Assembly (NCBI GenBank): GCA_016719395.1
Contig: JADJZF010000001.1
Coordinates: forward strand, 186,001-250,000
Source: Candidatus Amarobacter glycogenicus
GTDB lineage: Bacteria; Chloroflexota; Dehalococcoidia; Tepidiformales; Tepidiformaceae
DNA length: 64,000 nt
Direction: 5' to 3'
The translations under genes were made by a program, and so were the position numbers. This document shows positions 26,985-34,110 of the stretch, piece after piece. Numbering within the stretch: the first letter of the stretch is position 1; the number at the start of each line of letters is the position of its first letter. The notes beneath the pieces are model-generated. The model did no database searches. It was not told where the DNA came from and worked only from the letters and a program-made list of their open reading frames with translations.

Positions 26985-27779
26985 GTGGCGTTAGTGGCAC
27001 GCAGGCGCCAGGCAGACTCCCGTGGGACCGCACCGAGGCTCCGGGTCGCTGCGGTCGAAGTCGGGCTGACGACGGCGATCATGGTCGTGTACTTCTTCCT
27101 CCGCGGTATCCGCCCGGACGATGTAGAAAGTTCGGTCGGGCGCAGTCTCACGCTGATCCGTTTCGAAGAGCAGCTTGGCGTCTTCCAGGAGGTGCGCTGG
27201 CAGGCGGCTTTCATGCGATTCCCCCTGGCCATGGACGTCGCCAACCTGGTCTACGCCTGGGGGCACTATCCGGTGATGTTTGTCATTGCTGTCTGGCTCG
27301 TGCTCAAGGACCCTATCCGGTTCCGCTTCGTCCGTAATGTGCTGCTGGTCTCGGCCATGGTCGGGATCGTCACCTACTGGGTTTGGCCAGCGGCGCCACC
27401 GAGGCTCATGGAGAGCTACGGCTACGATTTCGGCTTCATCGATACCGTCCACGGAGCGACGAGCGACGTGAAGTACTTCCAGCCGGGCCCGTTCGTGAAC
27501 GACTATGCCGCGCTCCCGAGCTTTCACTTCGGGTGGATCTTGCTGTCGTCTATGGCCGTCTGGACGAACGCGTCCAGCCCCTGGACGCGCGGAGCAGCGG
27601 CGACGATGTCCGTGGTGATGTGGTGGGCCGTCACCGTGACCGGCAACCACTACTTCTTCGATATGGTTATGGGCGGGGTGGTCGTTGTCCTGTCGTGGAT
27701 GTTCGTCAGGGCACTGGGCGATGTCCACCTGCGTGACCTGCCTTGCGGACCGTTGTTCCGCGCCCGCCGGGAACCGTAG
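26985..27779 (+). CDS. PAP2-superfamily (inositolphosphotransferase-like) membrane phosphatase
   Basis: The 264-residue protein has about six membrane helices and PAP2_3-type motifs: YAWGHYPVMFVIA in the second helix, PSFHFGW as the phosphatase motif II (PSxH, here PSFH) and TGNHYFFDMVMGG as motif III with the catalytic His and Asp. Motif I is reduced, as in the PAP2_3 group related to inositol phosphorylceramide synthases. It likely dephosphorylates or transfers a lipid-linked phosphate at the membrane. Start GTG 26985 with a second in-frame GTG nearby; the exact start is uncertain. Confidence 0.82.
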   Translation: MALVARRRQADSRGTAPRLRVAAVEVGLTTAIMVVYFFLRGIRPDDVESSVGRSLTLIRFEEQLGVFQEVRWQAAFMRFPLAMDVANLVYAWGHYPVMFVIAVWLVLKDPIRFRFVRNVLLVSAMVGIVTYWVWPAAPPRLMESYGYDFGFIDTVHGATSDVKYFQPGPFVNDYAALPSFHFGWILLSSMAVWTNASSPWTRGAAATMSVVMWWAVTVTGNHYFFDMVMGGVVVVLSWMFVRALGDVHLRDLPCGPLFRARREP

Positions 27780-27790
27780 ACAAGTTTGGG

Positions 27791-28003
27791 CTACCGGGAT
27801 GTCCCGGGAGCGAGAAAGCCCGGGAACGGCAGAGTGGAAGCCCTGCGCGGGCGCGCCATTCGGTGGGCACGCTGCTTCTTGTTGAGGAGCGAGTGATGGT
27901 AGGCGCGCTCGACCGTGAAGGAGCATCCGGGACAGATCCCGTGCGAAACCGGGCCGGTCCCATCCACTGTCACATCACCACACCACGCACATACGACACG
28001 CAT
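27791..28003 (-). CDS. Short zinc-ribbon protein
   Basis: The 70-residue protein starts at ATG 28003 with GGAGG eight bases upstream and reads MRVVCAWCGDVTVDGTGPVS. Cysteines at 5, 8, 24 and 27 (CAWC and CPGC) make a C-x2-C-x15-C-x2-C ribbon of the type found as stand-alone short proteins beside signalling genes. The end is basic, with Arg-rich motifs. An upstream in-frame extension exists on this strand, but it lies antisense to the gene at 28190 and has no family sequence. Function unknown. Confidence 0.75.
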   Translation of the reverse strand: MRVVCAWCGDVTVDGTGPVSHGICPGCSFTVERAYHHSLLNKKQRAHRMARPRRASTLPFPGFLAPGTSR

Positions 28004-28189
28004 CCGAGCTTCCTCCACGAATAGGGCTTTCGAGGCGCAAATCGATCGTCGAGCCTGCGCCGGCGAGTGCCTATCAGGGGAACCCCTGAGAGGGTGTAAC
28101 GGCTGTGTAAACGTATCTCGAAAGCTTGACGATGATCGTCTTGGACTGCCGGTCGTTGCCATCTGGAGGCTCTGGCCGAGTTTGCTACC

Positions 28190-28978
28190 ATGGGCAATCA
28201 CGTGGGTGCTCAAACCGAACCACCGCCGCTGTTCGAAGCCGAAATCGACGCCGAGCCGATGCTCCCGGCGCCAGACGAAGTCGTCTTCCGGATGCGCCAG
28301 GCGATCCTCGACGGCGATCACTGGTTCGAGGCATTGCTCGACGCCGTTGCCCGGTGGCGCACGCCAGATGAACAGATCGGCTCCCGCACGTTCACCTATC
28401 TCATACGCGGCGAGGCTTTCGACTGGCTGCTCCTTGCCGAACGGCTGATCGACGAGGTCCCGGACCTCGTACCACAGGGTGAGCGCGACGCCCTGCTCTG
28501 GGAGAACCGCTGGCCCCTCGACATCGATGATCACGAGTTCGCGGCGCGCCTGGGCAAAGTGAAGCACAGCGCGCATTTGAACTTCCTTTACGGTGTCCTC
28601 GTCGAGGAAGCTCTGCAGCTTTCGGTCGAAGAGGAGATCCACAAAGAAGGCCGCTCCCGCGCCTGGGGCGCCGACCTTCGGGTCGACGAGACAATGTTCC
28701 AGCGGGTCTATGGGCTCAACCGTGATGATCTCTTTGCCGCCCACTACGAAGACACTGGCAAGTTGCTCCACCACGATGTCTCGTTCGCCGACTGGAAGGC
28801 GTTCACCTACTGGCTGTTCAAGTACCGATTGAAGCGCCAGGACAAGGCGAGGGTCGCCAGCGACACGCGCAAGGGCCTCGCTCAGCTCACGTTAATGGAG
28901 TTGCAGGTGAGCGAGCGCCGCCACGGGGCGCACCTGAACGAGGCAGACTTCGCGGAGCGGTACGTTTCCGATTCTTGA
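28190..28978 (+). CDS. Conserved hypothetical protein, helical
   Basis: The 262-residue protein is acidic and mostly helical, with no membrane helix or cysteine cluster. Runs such as FRMRQAILDGDHWFEALLDA, LLAERLIDEVPDL and LAQLTLMELQVSERRHG are regular amphipathic helices. Codon use fits a real gene. I recognise no family. It is divergent from the short zinc-ribbon gene and followed 40 bases later by a zinc-ribbon membrane protein. A 13-base palindrome, GACGATGATCGTC, sits at 28128-28140 in the shared upstream region. Confidence 0.7.
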   Translation: MGNHVGAQTEPPPLFEAEIDAEPMLPAPDEVVFRMRQAILDGDHWFEALLDAVARWRTPDEQIGSRTFTYLIRGEAFDWLLLAERLIDEVPDLVPQGERDALLWENRWPLDIDDHEFAARLGKVKHSAHLNFLYGVLVEEALQLSVEEEIHKEGRSRAWGADLRVDETMFQRVYGLNRDDLFAAHYEDTGKLLHHDVSFADWKAFTYWLFKYRLKRQDKARVASDTRKGLAQLTLMELQVSERRHGAHLNEADFAERYVSDS

Positions 28979-29018
28979 GGCCGCGCCCGTTCGGACCCAC
29001 GCGATACACTGGCAGGCG

Positions 29019-29561
29019 ATGTCCGAAACCACCGGCGCCAGCTCGCCCCCGGAACTTAAGGGCATCGCCGGTTACGAGACTCCGTACCCGTACCTCGATC
29101 GACTCCAGGAGAAGATGGAGGAACGGCTCGCCCACCGGGTTCCGGCGGCCGGACGGTTCTGCGGCTTCTGCTACGCCCGCCTCCGGAACGAAGACGAAGC
29201 ATGCCCGTTCTGTGCGACCACGACGGCAAGGTGCCCCACGGTCAACGCGATCCCGCAGGAAGTGCTCCACGCGTACAAGGCGAAGGCCTCCACTGAAGCG
29301 CGTTGGGTCCACACTGGCGCGTTCACCGGCCTCATCGTTGCTTCGGCGGTCTTCATCCTGATGGTGATGTGGGGTCCGGGGTTCCTGGGCCACCCGGCGC
29401 TTGCGTTCGCGGAACTCTTGCTCGGCGGCTATTTTCTCGCCCAGTTCTTCGGGCCGTTCCTGTTCGCCCAGTGGGGATACAAAAAGGGCGCCCGAAAACG
29501 GGACGCCCTTTGGGGCGAGTGGCTCGCGAAACGGGAGCGGCAGGCGAGCCCCCCAGACTAA
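29019..29561 (+). CDS. Zinc-ribbon membrane protein, hypothetical
   Basis: The 180-residue protein has a cytoplasmic zinc ribbon at C48/C51 and C62/C65 (FCGFC and CPFC), followed by two membrane helices (about residues 97-120 and 125-150) and a basic tail (KKGARKRDALWGEWLAKRERQ). Such ribbons plus helix pairs occur in uncharacterised envelope proteins. Start ATG 29019. Its 3' end overlaps the convergent DUF302 gene by four bases and carries, inside its coding sequence, the terminator for that opposite operon. Confidence 0.7.
   Translation: MSETTGASSPPELKGIAGYETPYPYLDRLQEKMEERLAHRVPAAGRFCGFCYARLRNEDEACPFCATTTARCPTVNAIPQEVLHAYKAKASTEARWVHTGAFTGLIVASAVFILMVMWGPGFLGHPALAFAELLLGGYFLAQFFGPFLFAQWGYKKGARKRDALWGEWLAKRERQASPPD
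29481..29511 (-). terminator. Intrinsic terminator of the ArsR-MMPL operon, embedded in a convergent gene
   Basis: AAAGGGCGCCCG (29483-29494) pairs with CGGG plus CGCCCTTT (29499-29511) across an AAAA loop with one bulge. On the minus strand the stem is followed by TTTTT. It begins about 45 bases past the DUF302 stop and lies inside codons KKGARKRDALW of the opposite gene. Confidence 0.75.
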
Positions 29562-29956
29562 ACCGGCTTCGCGACGCTCCGGAGGGCCGAGTCCAGGCGT
29601 TCACGTGCTTCGTTTCCCGCTTCTTCGAGCCCGCGCGTGTGGAACGTGGCGGAAATGAGGTCCGGGTTCTGGAGACAAACCGTCGTGTGGCCCTCGGCGT
29701 CCTCGTAGAGCGCGAGGCCGCAGGGCAGGAAGGCTCCAACCCGCGGGTCTGCGTCCATCGCCCGGTGCGCGATCGCGGGATTGCACGCCCCGAGGATCTT
29801 GTACGGCTTCGTCTCGAACCCCAGTTTGGCGCGGAGCACGGCAGTCACATCGACTTCGGTGAGGATGCCGAAACCTTCCTTCTGGAGAGCCGCGCGAACC
29901 GTTGCTTCGGCCTCAGTGAGCGGAGAGTTGAGTCGGTAACAGAGCACTGGTTCCAT
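29558..29956 (-). CDS. DUF302 domain protein
   Basis: The 132-residue protein is a complete DUF302: the EAEATVRAALQKEGFGILTEVDV opening is typical, followed by KLGFETKPYKILGACNPAIAH and RVGAFLPCGLALYEDAEG. The family often accompanies heavy-metal and sulfur-related genes but has no proven activity. Two family-typical cysteines are C60 in GACNP and C82 in LPCG. ATG 29956 is chosen; an in-frame upstream extension is random. It is the last gene of the ArsR-MMPL-DUF2892-DUF302 operon. Confidence 0.88.
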   Translation of the reverse strand: MEPVLCYRLNSPLTEAEATVRAALQKEGFGILTEVDVTAVLRAKLGFETKPYKILGACNPAIAHRAMDADPRVGAFLPCGLALYEDAEGHTTVCLQNPDLISATFHTRGLEEAGNEARERLDSALRSVAKPV

Positions 29957-30041
29957 CAAAATGACTCCCTTGGGAACATAGTAGGCCGCCCGGGCCGGGG
30001 CAGGAGTGCCCGGCCGGGCGCGAGGAGTGGGCCGGGCGTAC

Positions 30042-30302
30042 CTACTTCGCCCGGCGCGACGGGCAATACCGTGCGCCGAAGAAGTGGCCACCCCAGGCGG
30101 GGGCGATGGGGCAGAGGTTGAAGACGCCCGAAGCGATCGGCAGGAGCCCGAAGGCCGCTACGGCCAGACCGATGCCGCCGCCGATAGCGAAGAGCCCGCA
30201 GAGGATGATGGTTACGCCCATCCCGGCGCGGATCAGGCGGCCCCATCCCGAGGCCATGAACCGGGAGAATGCGTTGCCTTCAAGAGTCGTTGTTTCAGTC
30301 AC
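30042..30302 (-). CDS. DUF2892 (YgaP-type) two-helix membrane protein
   Basis: The 86-residue protein has two membrane helices around GRLIRAGMGVTIILCGLFA and GIGLAVAAFGLLPIASG, and the family pattern NLCPIAPAWGG with a Cys-Pro pair, as in the inner-membrane domain of YgaP. In YgaP this domain sits next to a rhodanese. Here it lies between MMPL and DUF302 on one strand, with about 85 and 72 bases between them. Together with DUF302 this points to thiol or sulfur chemistry; that is inference. Confidence 0.85.
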   Translation of the reverse strand: MTETTTLEGNAFSRFMASGWGRLIRAGMGVTIILCGLFAIGGGIGLAVAAFGLLPIASGVFNLCPIAPAWGGHFFGARYCPSRRAK

Positions 30303-30374
30303 TGGGTTGCTTCCTTTGCGGTTGTCGTGGCGCCTCTCCCCGGAGGGGAGCGGCTTGGTCGTGGGGTTGCCGGC

Positions 30375-32456
30375 TTAGTGCGCGAAACGCACGTCCGGGA
30401 GCATTCGGTCGGCCCAGCGGGGTAGCCACCAGGCTTTGTCGCCGGCCAGGTAGAGCACGGCCGGGACGAGCACCAGGCGGACCAGGAAGGCATCGATGAG
30501 GACGGCGGTTCCGAGGATGATGCCCATCTCCTTCATTGGGAGCGGACCGGCGATGGCGAAGGTGTAGAACACCGCGATCATCACGGCTGCCGCGGCCACG
30601 ATTGGCCGGCCGGTGTGGGCGATCGAACCGCGGACGGCTTCGGCGCCGTCGTGGGAGTGTTCGTAGTGTTCACGAGCGGAGGCGAGCAGGAAGACCGTGT
30701 AGTCCATCGAGATGGCGAACACGAGGGTGAAGAAGAAGAGCGGCGCCCACGAGGTGAGGTACCCCTGGCTTTCGAAGTTCATCGGCCCGGCGAGCCAGCC
30801 ATGCTGGAACGCGAGTGCACCCACGCCGAAGGCGGCGCCCACTGAGAGGAGGTTGAAGACCACCCCTGCGGCCGCGATGAAGACAGCCTGGAGGGCGAAG
30901 AGCAAGAGCAGGAAACCGAGGAGGAGGACGACGCCGATCACCAGCGGCGCCTTTGCCCGGAGGGTTTGGTCCAGGTCGTGGTTCTCGGCCACGGGGCCGC
31001 CAACCAGGACGCTGGAGGGGAGTGCATCCCGGAGCGTGCCGATGAGGGCAATGGACTCTTTGCTCGATGGGTCAGTGGTCGCGATCGCCTGGATGAGACT
31101 CGATCCCTCGGCGCCCAGCTGCGGCGGGAATGCCATGGCGATGCCAGGCGTCCCGGAAATGATGGCGGCGATGGCGTTGGCATCGGCAGCGGCGGGGACG
31201 ACGACTTGAATCGGGCCCGGGCCGCCAGGCCCGAAGCTCGTTGCAAGCTGTTCGTACCCCTGGCGGGCCTGCTTCGATTCCGGCAGTACGTTGATGCCCG
31301 GCATGCCCGTCTCGAGGTTCAGGAGCGGCGCCGAGAGGACCAGGAGGCCGGCTGTGACGCCGATCGCGTAGAGAAGCGCCCGCGGTTGGATGCGTGAGGC
31401 GAACCGTTCCCATGCGGGGCTGCGGTGTTCCCCAGCGCTATGCCAGGGGAGTGCGAGCCGGTTGATCCAGCTGCCGAGGAGGGCTGGCAGGAGGGTCATC
31501 GCGGCTAACAGGACGAAAGCGACCGCCAGCATCATCCCCGCGGCCATCGAGCGGAACGCCGGGATGGGCACCAGGAGGACCGCCGAAAGACTGATGAGGA
31601 CTGTCAGCCCGCTGAAGAGCACCGCCTTGCCTGCGGTGTCCATGGCCACGCCCGCTGCTCCGCCGGGGTCGTTGGGAGTTGCGTGGAGAGCTCCCCGGTA
31701 GCGCGTGACGATGAAGAGCGCGTAGTCGATGCCGAGCGCGATTGAGAACATCATCGCGAAGTTCAAGGTCCAGATGCTGAGGTCGGTGAACTGGGTGATG
31801 CCATAGAGCACGCCCATCGCGGAGACGAGCCCCGCGCCGGCGAGTAGCAACGGAAGTCCGGCGGCGGCCAGCGTCCCGAAGGCGATGACCAGGATCACAG
31901 CCGTCACCGGCCAGGTGAGCAGTTCGGCCTTCATCATGCCGTCCTTGTTGACGGCATTGAAGTCGCCCCAGAAGGCCGGCGAGCCGGTGAGGACCACGTT
32001 GACCTGGTCGTCGCCGAGTTCGCCGATGATCTCGTTCAGCCGTTCGGCCGCCCGGACCGCCTCGGTCGGGTCGACCAGCGCGCCCGCCTGGAGCATCACC
32101 GTCTTGCCGTCGGGGCCGGGCTGGGCGATGGCCGGGCCGAAGGCCGGCTCTTCCGCGATCGCGGCCGTCGCCTCGGCGACATGCGCCTGGAAGGCCGGGT
32201 CGTCGGCGGCGAGGGTGTCGCTCCAGACGACCACCGCCGCGGACTGCGACGAGAGCCCGCCGAATTCGCGGTCGATCACGTCGCGGGCGGCGAGCGAGTC
32301 GCTGCCGTCCACTTCCCACATGGCGCCGGAGAGCGCGTGCTCCAGTTTCGGCGCGAAGATGCCGAGGCCAATCGCGAAGACGGCCCAGGCGACGATGACC
32401 GCCATTCGGTTCGCGTGAGCCCACATGCCGAGCCTCGCGAGCGGTGGATTGTGCAT
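30375..32456 (-). CDS. MMPL/RND-type membrane transporter
   Basis: The 693-residue protein has the MMPL layout: 12 membrane helices in two halves, each with a large extracytoplasmic loop after the first helix. Landmarks are FAPKLEHALSGAMWEVDGSDS in loop 1, MMFSIALGIDYALFIVTRYR in the first half and FAISMDYTVFLLASAREHYE in the second. These exporters move lipids or other hydrophobic compounds. ATG 32456 has GGAG nine bases upstream; alternatives 32471 and 32477 lack one. It follows arsR in the same transcription unit. Confidence 0.92.
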   Translation of the reverse strand: MHNPPLARLGMWAHANRMAVIVAWAVFAIGLGIFAPKLEHALSGAMWEVDGSDSLAARDVIDREFGGLSSQSAAVVVWSDTLAADDPAFQAHVAEATAAIAEEPAFGPAIAQPGPDGKTVMLQAGALVDPTEAVRAAERLNEIIGELGDDQVNVVLTGSPAFWGDFNAVNKDGMMKAELLTWPVTAVILVIAFGTLAAAGLPLLLAGAGLVSAMGVLYGITQFTDLSIWTLNFAMMFSIALGIDYALFIVTRYRGALHATPNDPGGAAGVAMDTAGKAVLFSGLTVLISLSAVLLVPIPAFRSMAAGMMLAVAFVLLAAMTLLPALLGSWINRLALPWHSAGEHRSPAWERFASRIQPRALLYAIGVTAGLLVLSAPLLNLETGMPGINVLPESKQARQGYEQLATSFGPGGPGPIQVVVPAAADANAIAAIISGTPGIAMAFPPQLGAEGSSLIQAIATTDPSSKESIALIGTLRDALPSSVLVGGPVAENHDLDQTLRAKAPLVIGVVLLLGFLLLLFALQAVFIAAAGVVFNLLSVGAAFGVGALAFQHGWLAGPMNFESQGYLTSWAPLFFFTLVFAISMDYTVFLLASAREHYEHSHDGAEAVRGSIAHTGRPIVAAAAVMIAVFYTFAIAGPLPMKEMGIILGTAVLIDAFLVRLVLVPAVLYLAGDKAWWLPRWADRMLPDVRFAH

Positions 32457-32517
32457 AATTTGTGACTCCATGGTCATGTAGTTGAGTTTCAGGAAGGCGG
32501 AGACAGCGTCAGGTCGG

Positions 32518-32850
32518 TCAGGCGTTGGCGAAGATGCGCGCCTCCTCGGCCTTCTGCTCGCGAAGCCGGTCACAAACGATGTCGCAGAGCTGTCCCAGCG
32601 AGGGGTCCGCGATGGAGTAATAGGCGGTGGTGCCCAGCGGGCGGCGGCTGACGATGCCCGCCCGGAGGAGCACGCCCAGGTGCTTGCTTACATTCGCCTG
32701 GGTGGTGTCCAGCCGAGCGACGATTTCGCCGACGTTCAGTTCGCCGCGCTCCAGGAGCGTGCGAAGGATCGCCAGGCGGGTCGAATCGCCGAGCACCCGG
32801 AAGCGTTCGGCGACGTGTTCGAGGAGCTGGGGGGGGACCAGTTCAGCCAT
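32518..32850 (-). CDS. ArsR-family transcriptional regulator
   Basis: The 110-residue repressor has a winged HTH: LGDSTRLAILRTLLERGELNVGEIV, then DTTQANVSKHLGVLLRAGIV. The classic metal box ELCVCDL is replaced by ELNVGEI, so it is not an arsenic/cadmium sensor of the usual kind. Its only cysteines, C89 and C93 (QLCDIVCD), lie in the last helix with a Cys-x3-Cys spacing that would suit a thiol switch or a metal site. It is the first gene of the operon it should repress. Confidence 0.9.
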   Translation of the reverse strand: MAELVPPQLLEHVAERFRVLGDSTRLAILRTLLERGELNVGEIVARLDTTQANVSKHLGVLLRAGIVSRRPLGTTAYYSIADPSLGQLCDIVCDRLREQKAEEARIFANA

Positions 32851-32855
32851 GAACG

Positions 32856-32887
32856 TAACTCTATAACCACAGAGTTATTGATGTCAA
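32856..32887 (-). promoter_or_regulatory. ArsR operon promoter with 7-bp dyad operator
   Basis: The minus strand reads TTGACA (complement of 32882-32887), 16 bases, then TATAGA (32860-32865). TAACTCT (32856-32862) and AGAGTTA (32871-32877) are exact complements spaced by eight bases, covering the spacer and -10. Transcription would start near 32853, only about three bases from the arsR ATG at 32850, so the message is probably leaderless; no Shine-Dalgarno is present. Confidence 0.68.
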
Positions 32888-33098
32888 ACCGAGGTGACCC
32901 GCGGACGCGGCTTGGCGGGAGTCACCGTCGGAAAGCCGGAATGGGCGAACGCCGGTGCAGATGATCGGCCGGGTCGTCTGCGCCCCACAACGCGGCCTCT
33001 ATCACCGCTGCGGGAGACCGGAAGCACCGCCCCCGGGCAAGCTCGCAGGTGTTCGCGCGCACGCTCGGTCAACGGGACCTGCATGAAGAAGTTTTAGC

Positions 33099-33533
33099 TC
33101 AGACCGCTGGGTCCGGGGTTTCGGGTCTGCTGCGCATCGCCTGCCGCAGCGCCACCGAAAGCGGCAGAAGCATCCCCGCGCCGAGGTACATCAACCCGTA
33201 CCACGCCCTCATCGCAATCTCGACCGCGTCGTTTCGGTCGAGCGAGTCCACAACATCCAGCCCCGCTACGTACGCCATTGCTAGCGAAGCAGCCGCAGCG
33301 ACCCCCACTAACGACAACTGCCGGGGCCATCCAGTCCGGACGACCAGCGAGACAGCCCCGAACGCTGCTGGAACCAGGACTATGAACGCCGCATGGTTCC
33401 AGATCTTCCGGGGGAAAAACGAACTCTTCAGCTCGTCGAGCATCTGCTGCTCCAGGAAGCCCGTCACAACGGCCGCGACCAGTGCCAAACCCACGACGAG
33501 AGCGACACCGCTGCCCTTCGGTTGTCGTTCCAT
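33099..33533 (-). CDS. Four-helix membrane protein, hypothetical
   Basis: The 144-residue protein has four membrane helices and ends GLMYLGAGMLLPLSVALRQAMRSR. A strong GGGAGG lies seven bases before ATG 33533. Its neighbour at 33587-34042 shares the plan: a first helix, a Trp-containing loop, VLVPAAFGAVSLVVRTGW against VLVPVVLGAVASRVTTGR, and a final GMLxPxALR segment. The two therefore look like tandem paralogues. It is the last gene of the inositol-phosphate synthase unit. Function unknown. Confidence 0.7.
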   Translation of the reverse strand: MERQPKGSGVALVVGLALVAAVVTGFLEQQMLDELKSSFFPRKIWNHAAFIVLVPAAFGAVSLVVRTGWPRQLSLVGVAAAASLAMAYVAGLDVVDSLDRNDAVEIAMRAWYGLMYLGAGMLLPLSVALRQAMRSRPETPDPAV

Positions 33534-33586
33534 TGCTCGTCCTCCCGGTACACGCAGTCCCTGGTGCTCTGCGTTGGTTAACCCGC

Positions 33587-34042
33587 CTACTCGTCATCGT
33601 AGTGCTCGATTCCCAGGGAGGTGAACGCCCGCCTGCGGAGGGCCATCGGGATGAGCATCCCCATCCCGAGCACACCCAGCGCCACGTTGGTGAATACCGG
33701 ATAGACGATTTTCATCCCGTTGTCGTACTCCAACGGCGAGGCCTCGTGCCAACCCGTGTACAGCCCGATCGTTGTCGCCGCCACGAGCGCGCCACTCGGA
33801 ATTGAAATCCGCCCCGTGGTGACCCTCGAAGCCACCGCTCCCAGCACAACCGGGACGAGTACCTTAATTCCAAGGGGGATCCAGAGCCGGGATGGCCGCT
33901 CCGTCCACCAGTCGGTCTCGGCCCAGTCCGATTCGACGGCGGCGAACCAACTCCAGATGATTGTCCACGCAGCCAGGGCGACCAGCGACAGGGCGACGAA
34001 GGGGTTCGGGATCGGACTGCTTGCTCGGTCGATCGGCTGCAT
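33587..34042 (-). CDS. Four-helix membrane protein, paralogue of the next gene
   Basis: The 151-residue protein has four membrane helices and GGGAGG six bases before ATG 34042. The second helix region (LWIPLGIKVLVPVVLGAVASR) and the final segment (VLGMGMLIPMALRRR) correspond to the same parts of the 144-residue gene that follows. It starts 68 bases after the inositol-3-phosphate synthase stop, so the three are probably one operon. The middle loop differs (GLYTGWHEASPLEYDNGM). Function unknown. Confidence 0.7.
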   Translation of the reverse strand: MQPIDRASSPIPNPFVALSLVALAAWTIIWSWFAAVESDWAETDWWTERPSRLWIPLGIKVLVPVVLGAVASRVTTGRISIPSGALVAATTIGLYTGWHEASPLEYDNGMKIVYPVFTNVALGVLGMGMLIPMALRRRAFTSLGIEHYDDE

Positions 34043-34110
34043 GTTAGGCCTCCCGGGAACTCACTCCGGGCAGGCCCGCTCCCTGCCCGGTCGCGGCTCA
34101 TGCCCCGCCG

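Noticed and set aside
28128..28140. GACGATGATCGTC palindrome as an operator
   Set aside because: Too short and without an adjoining -10/-35 pair to list as a regulatory site by itself; mentioned under the gene at 28190.
28004..28774. Upstream part of a 327-codon minus-strand frame that ends in the short zinc-ribbon protein
   Set aside because: It is antisense to the gene at 28190, and only the last 70 codons have a ribosome site and family-like cysteines.
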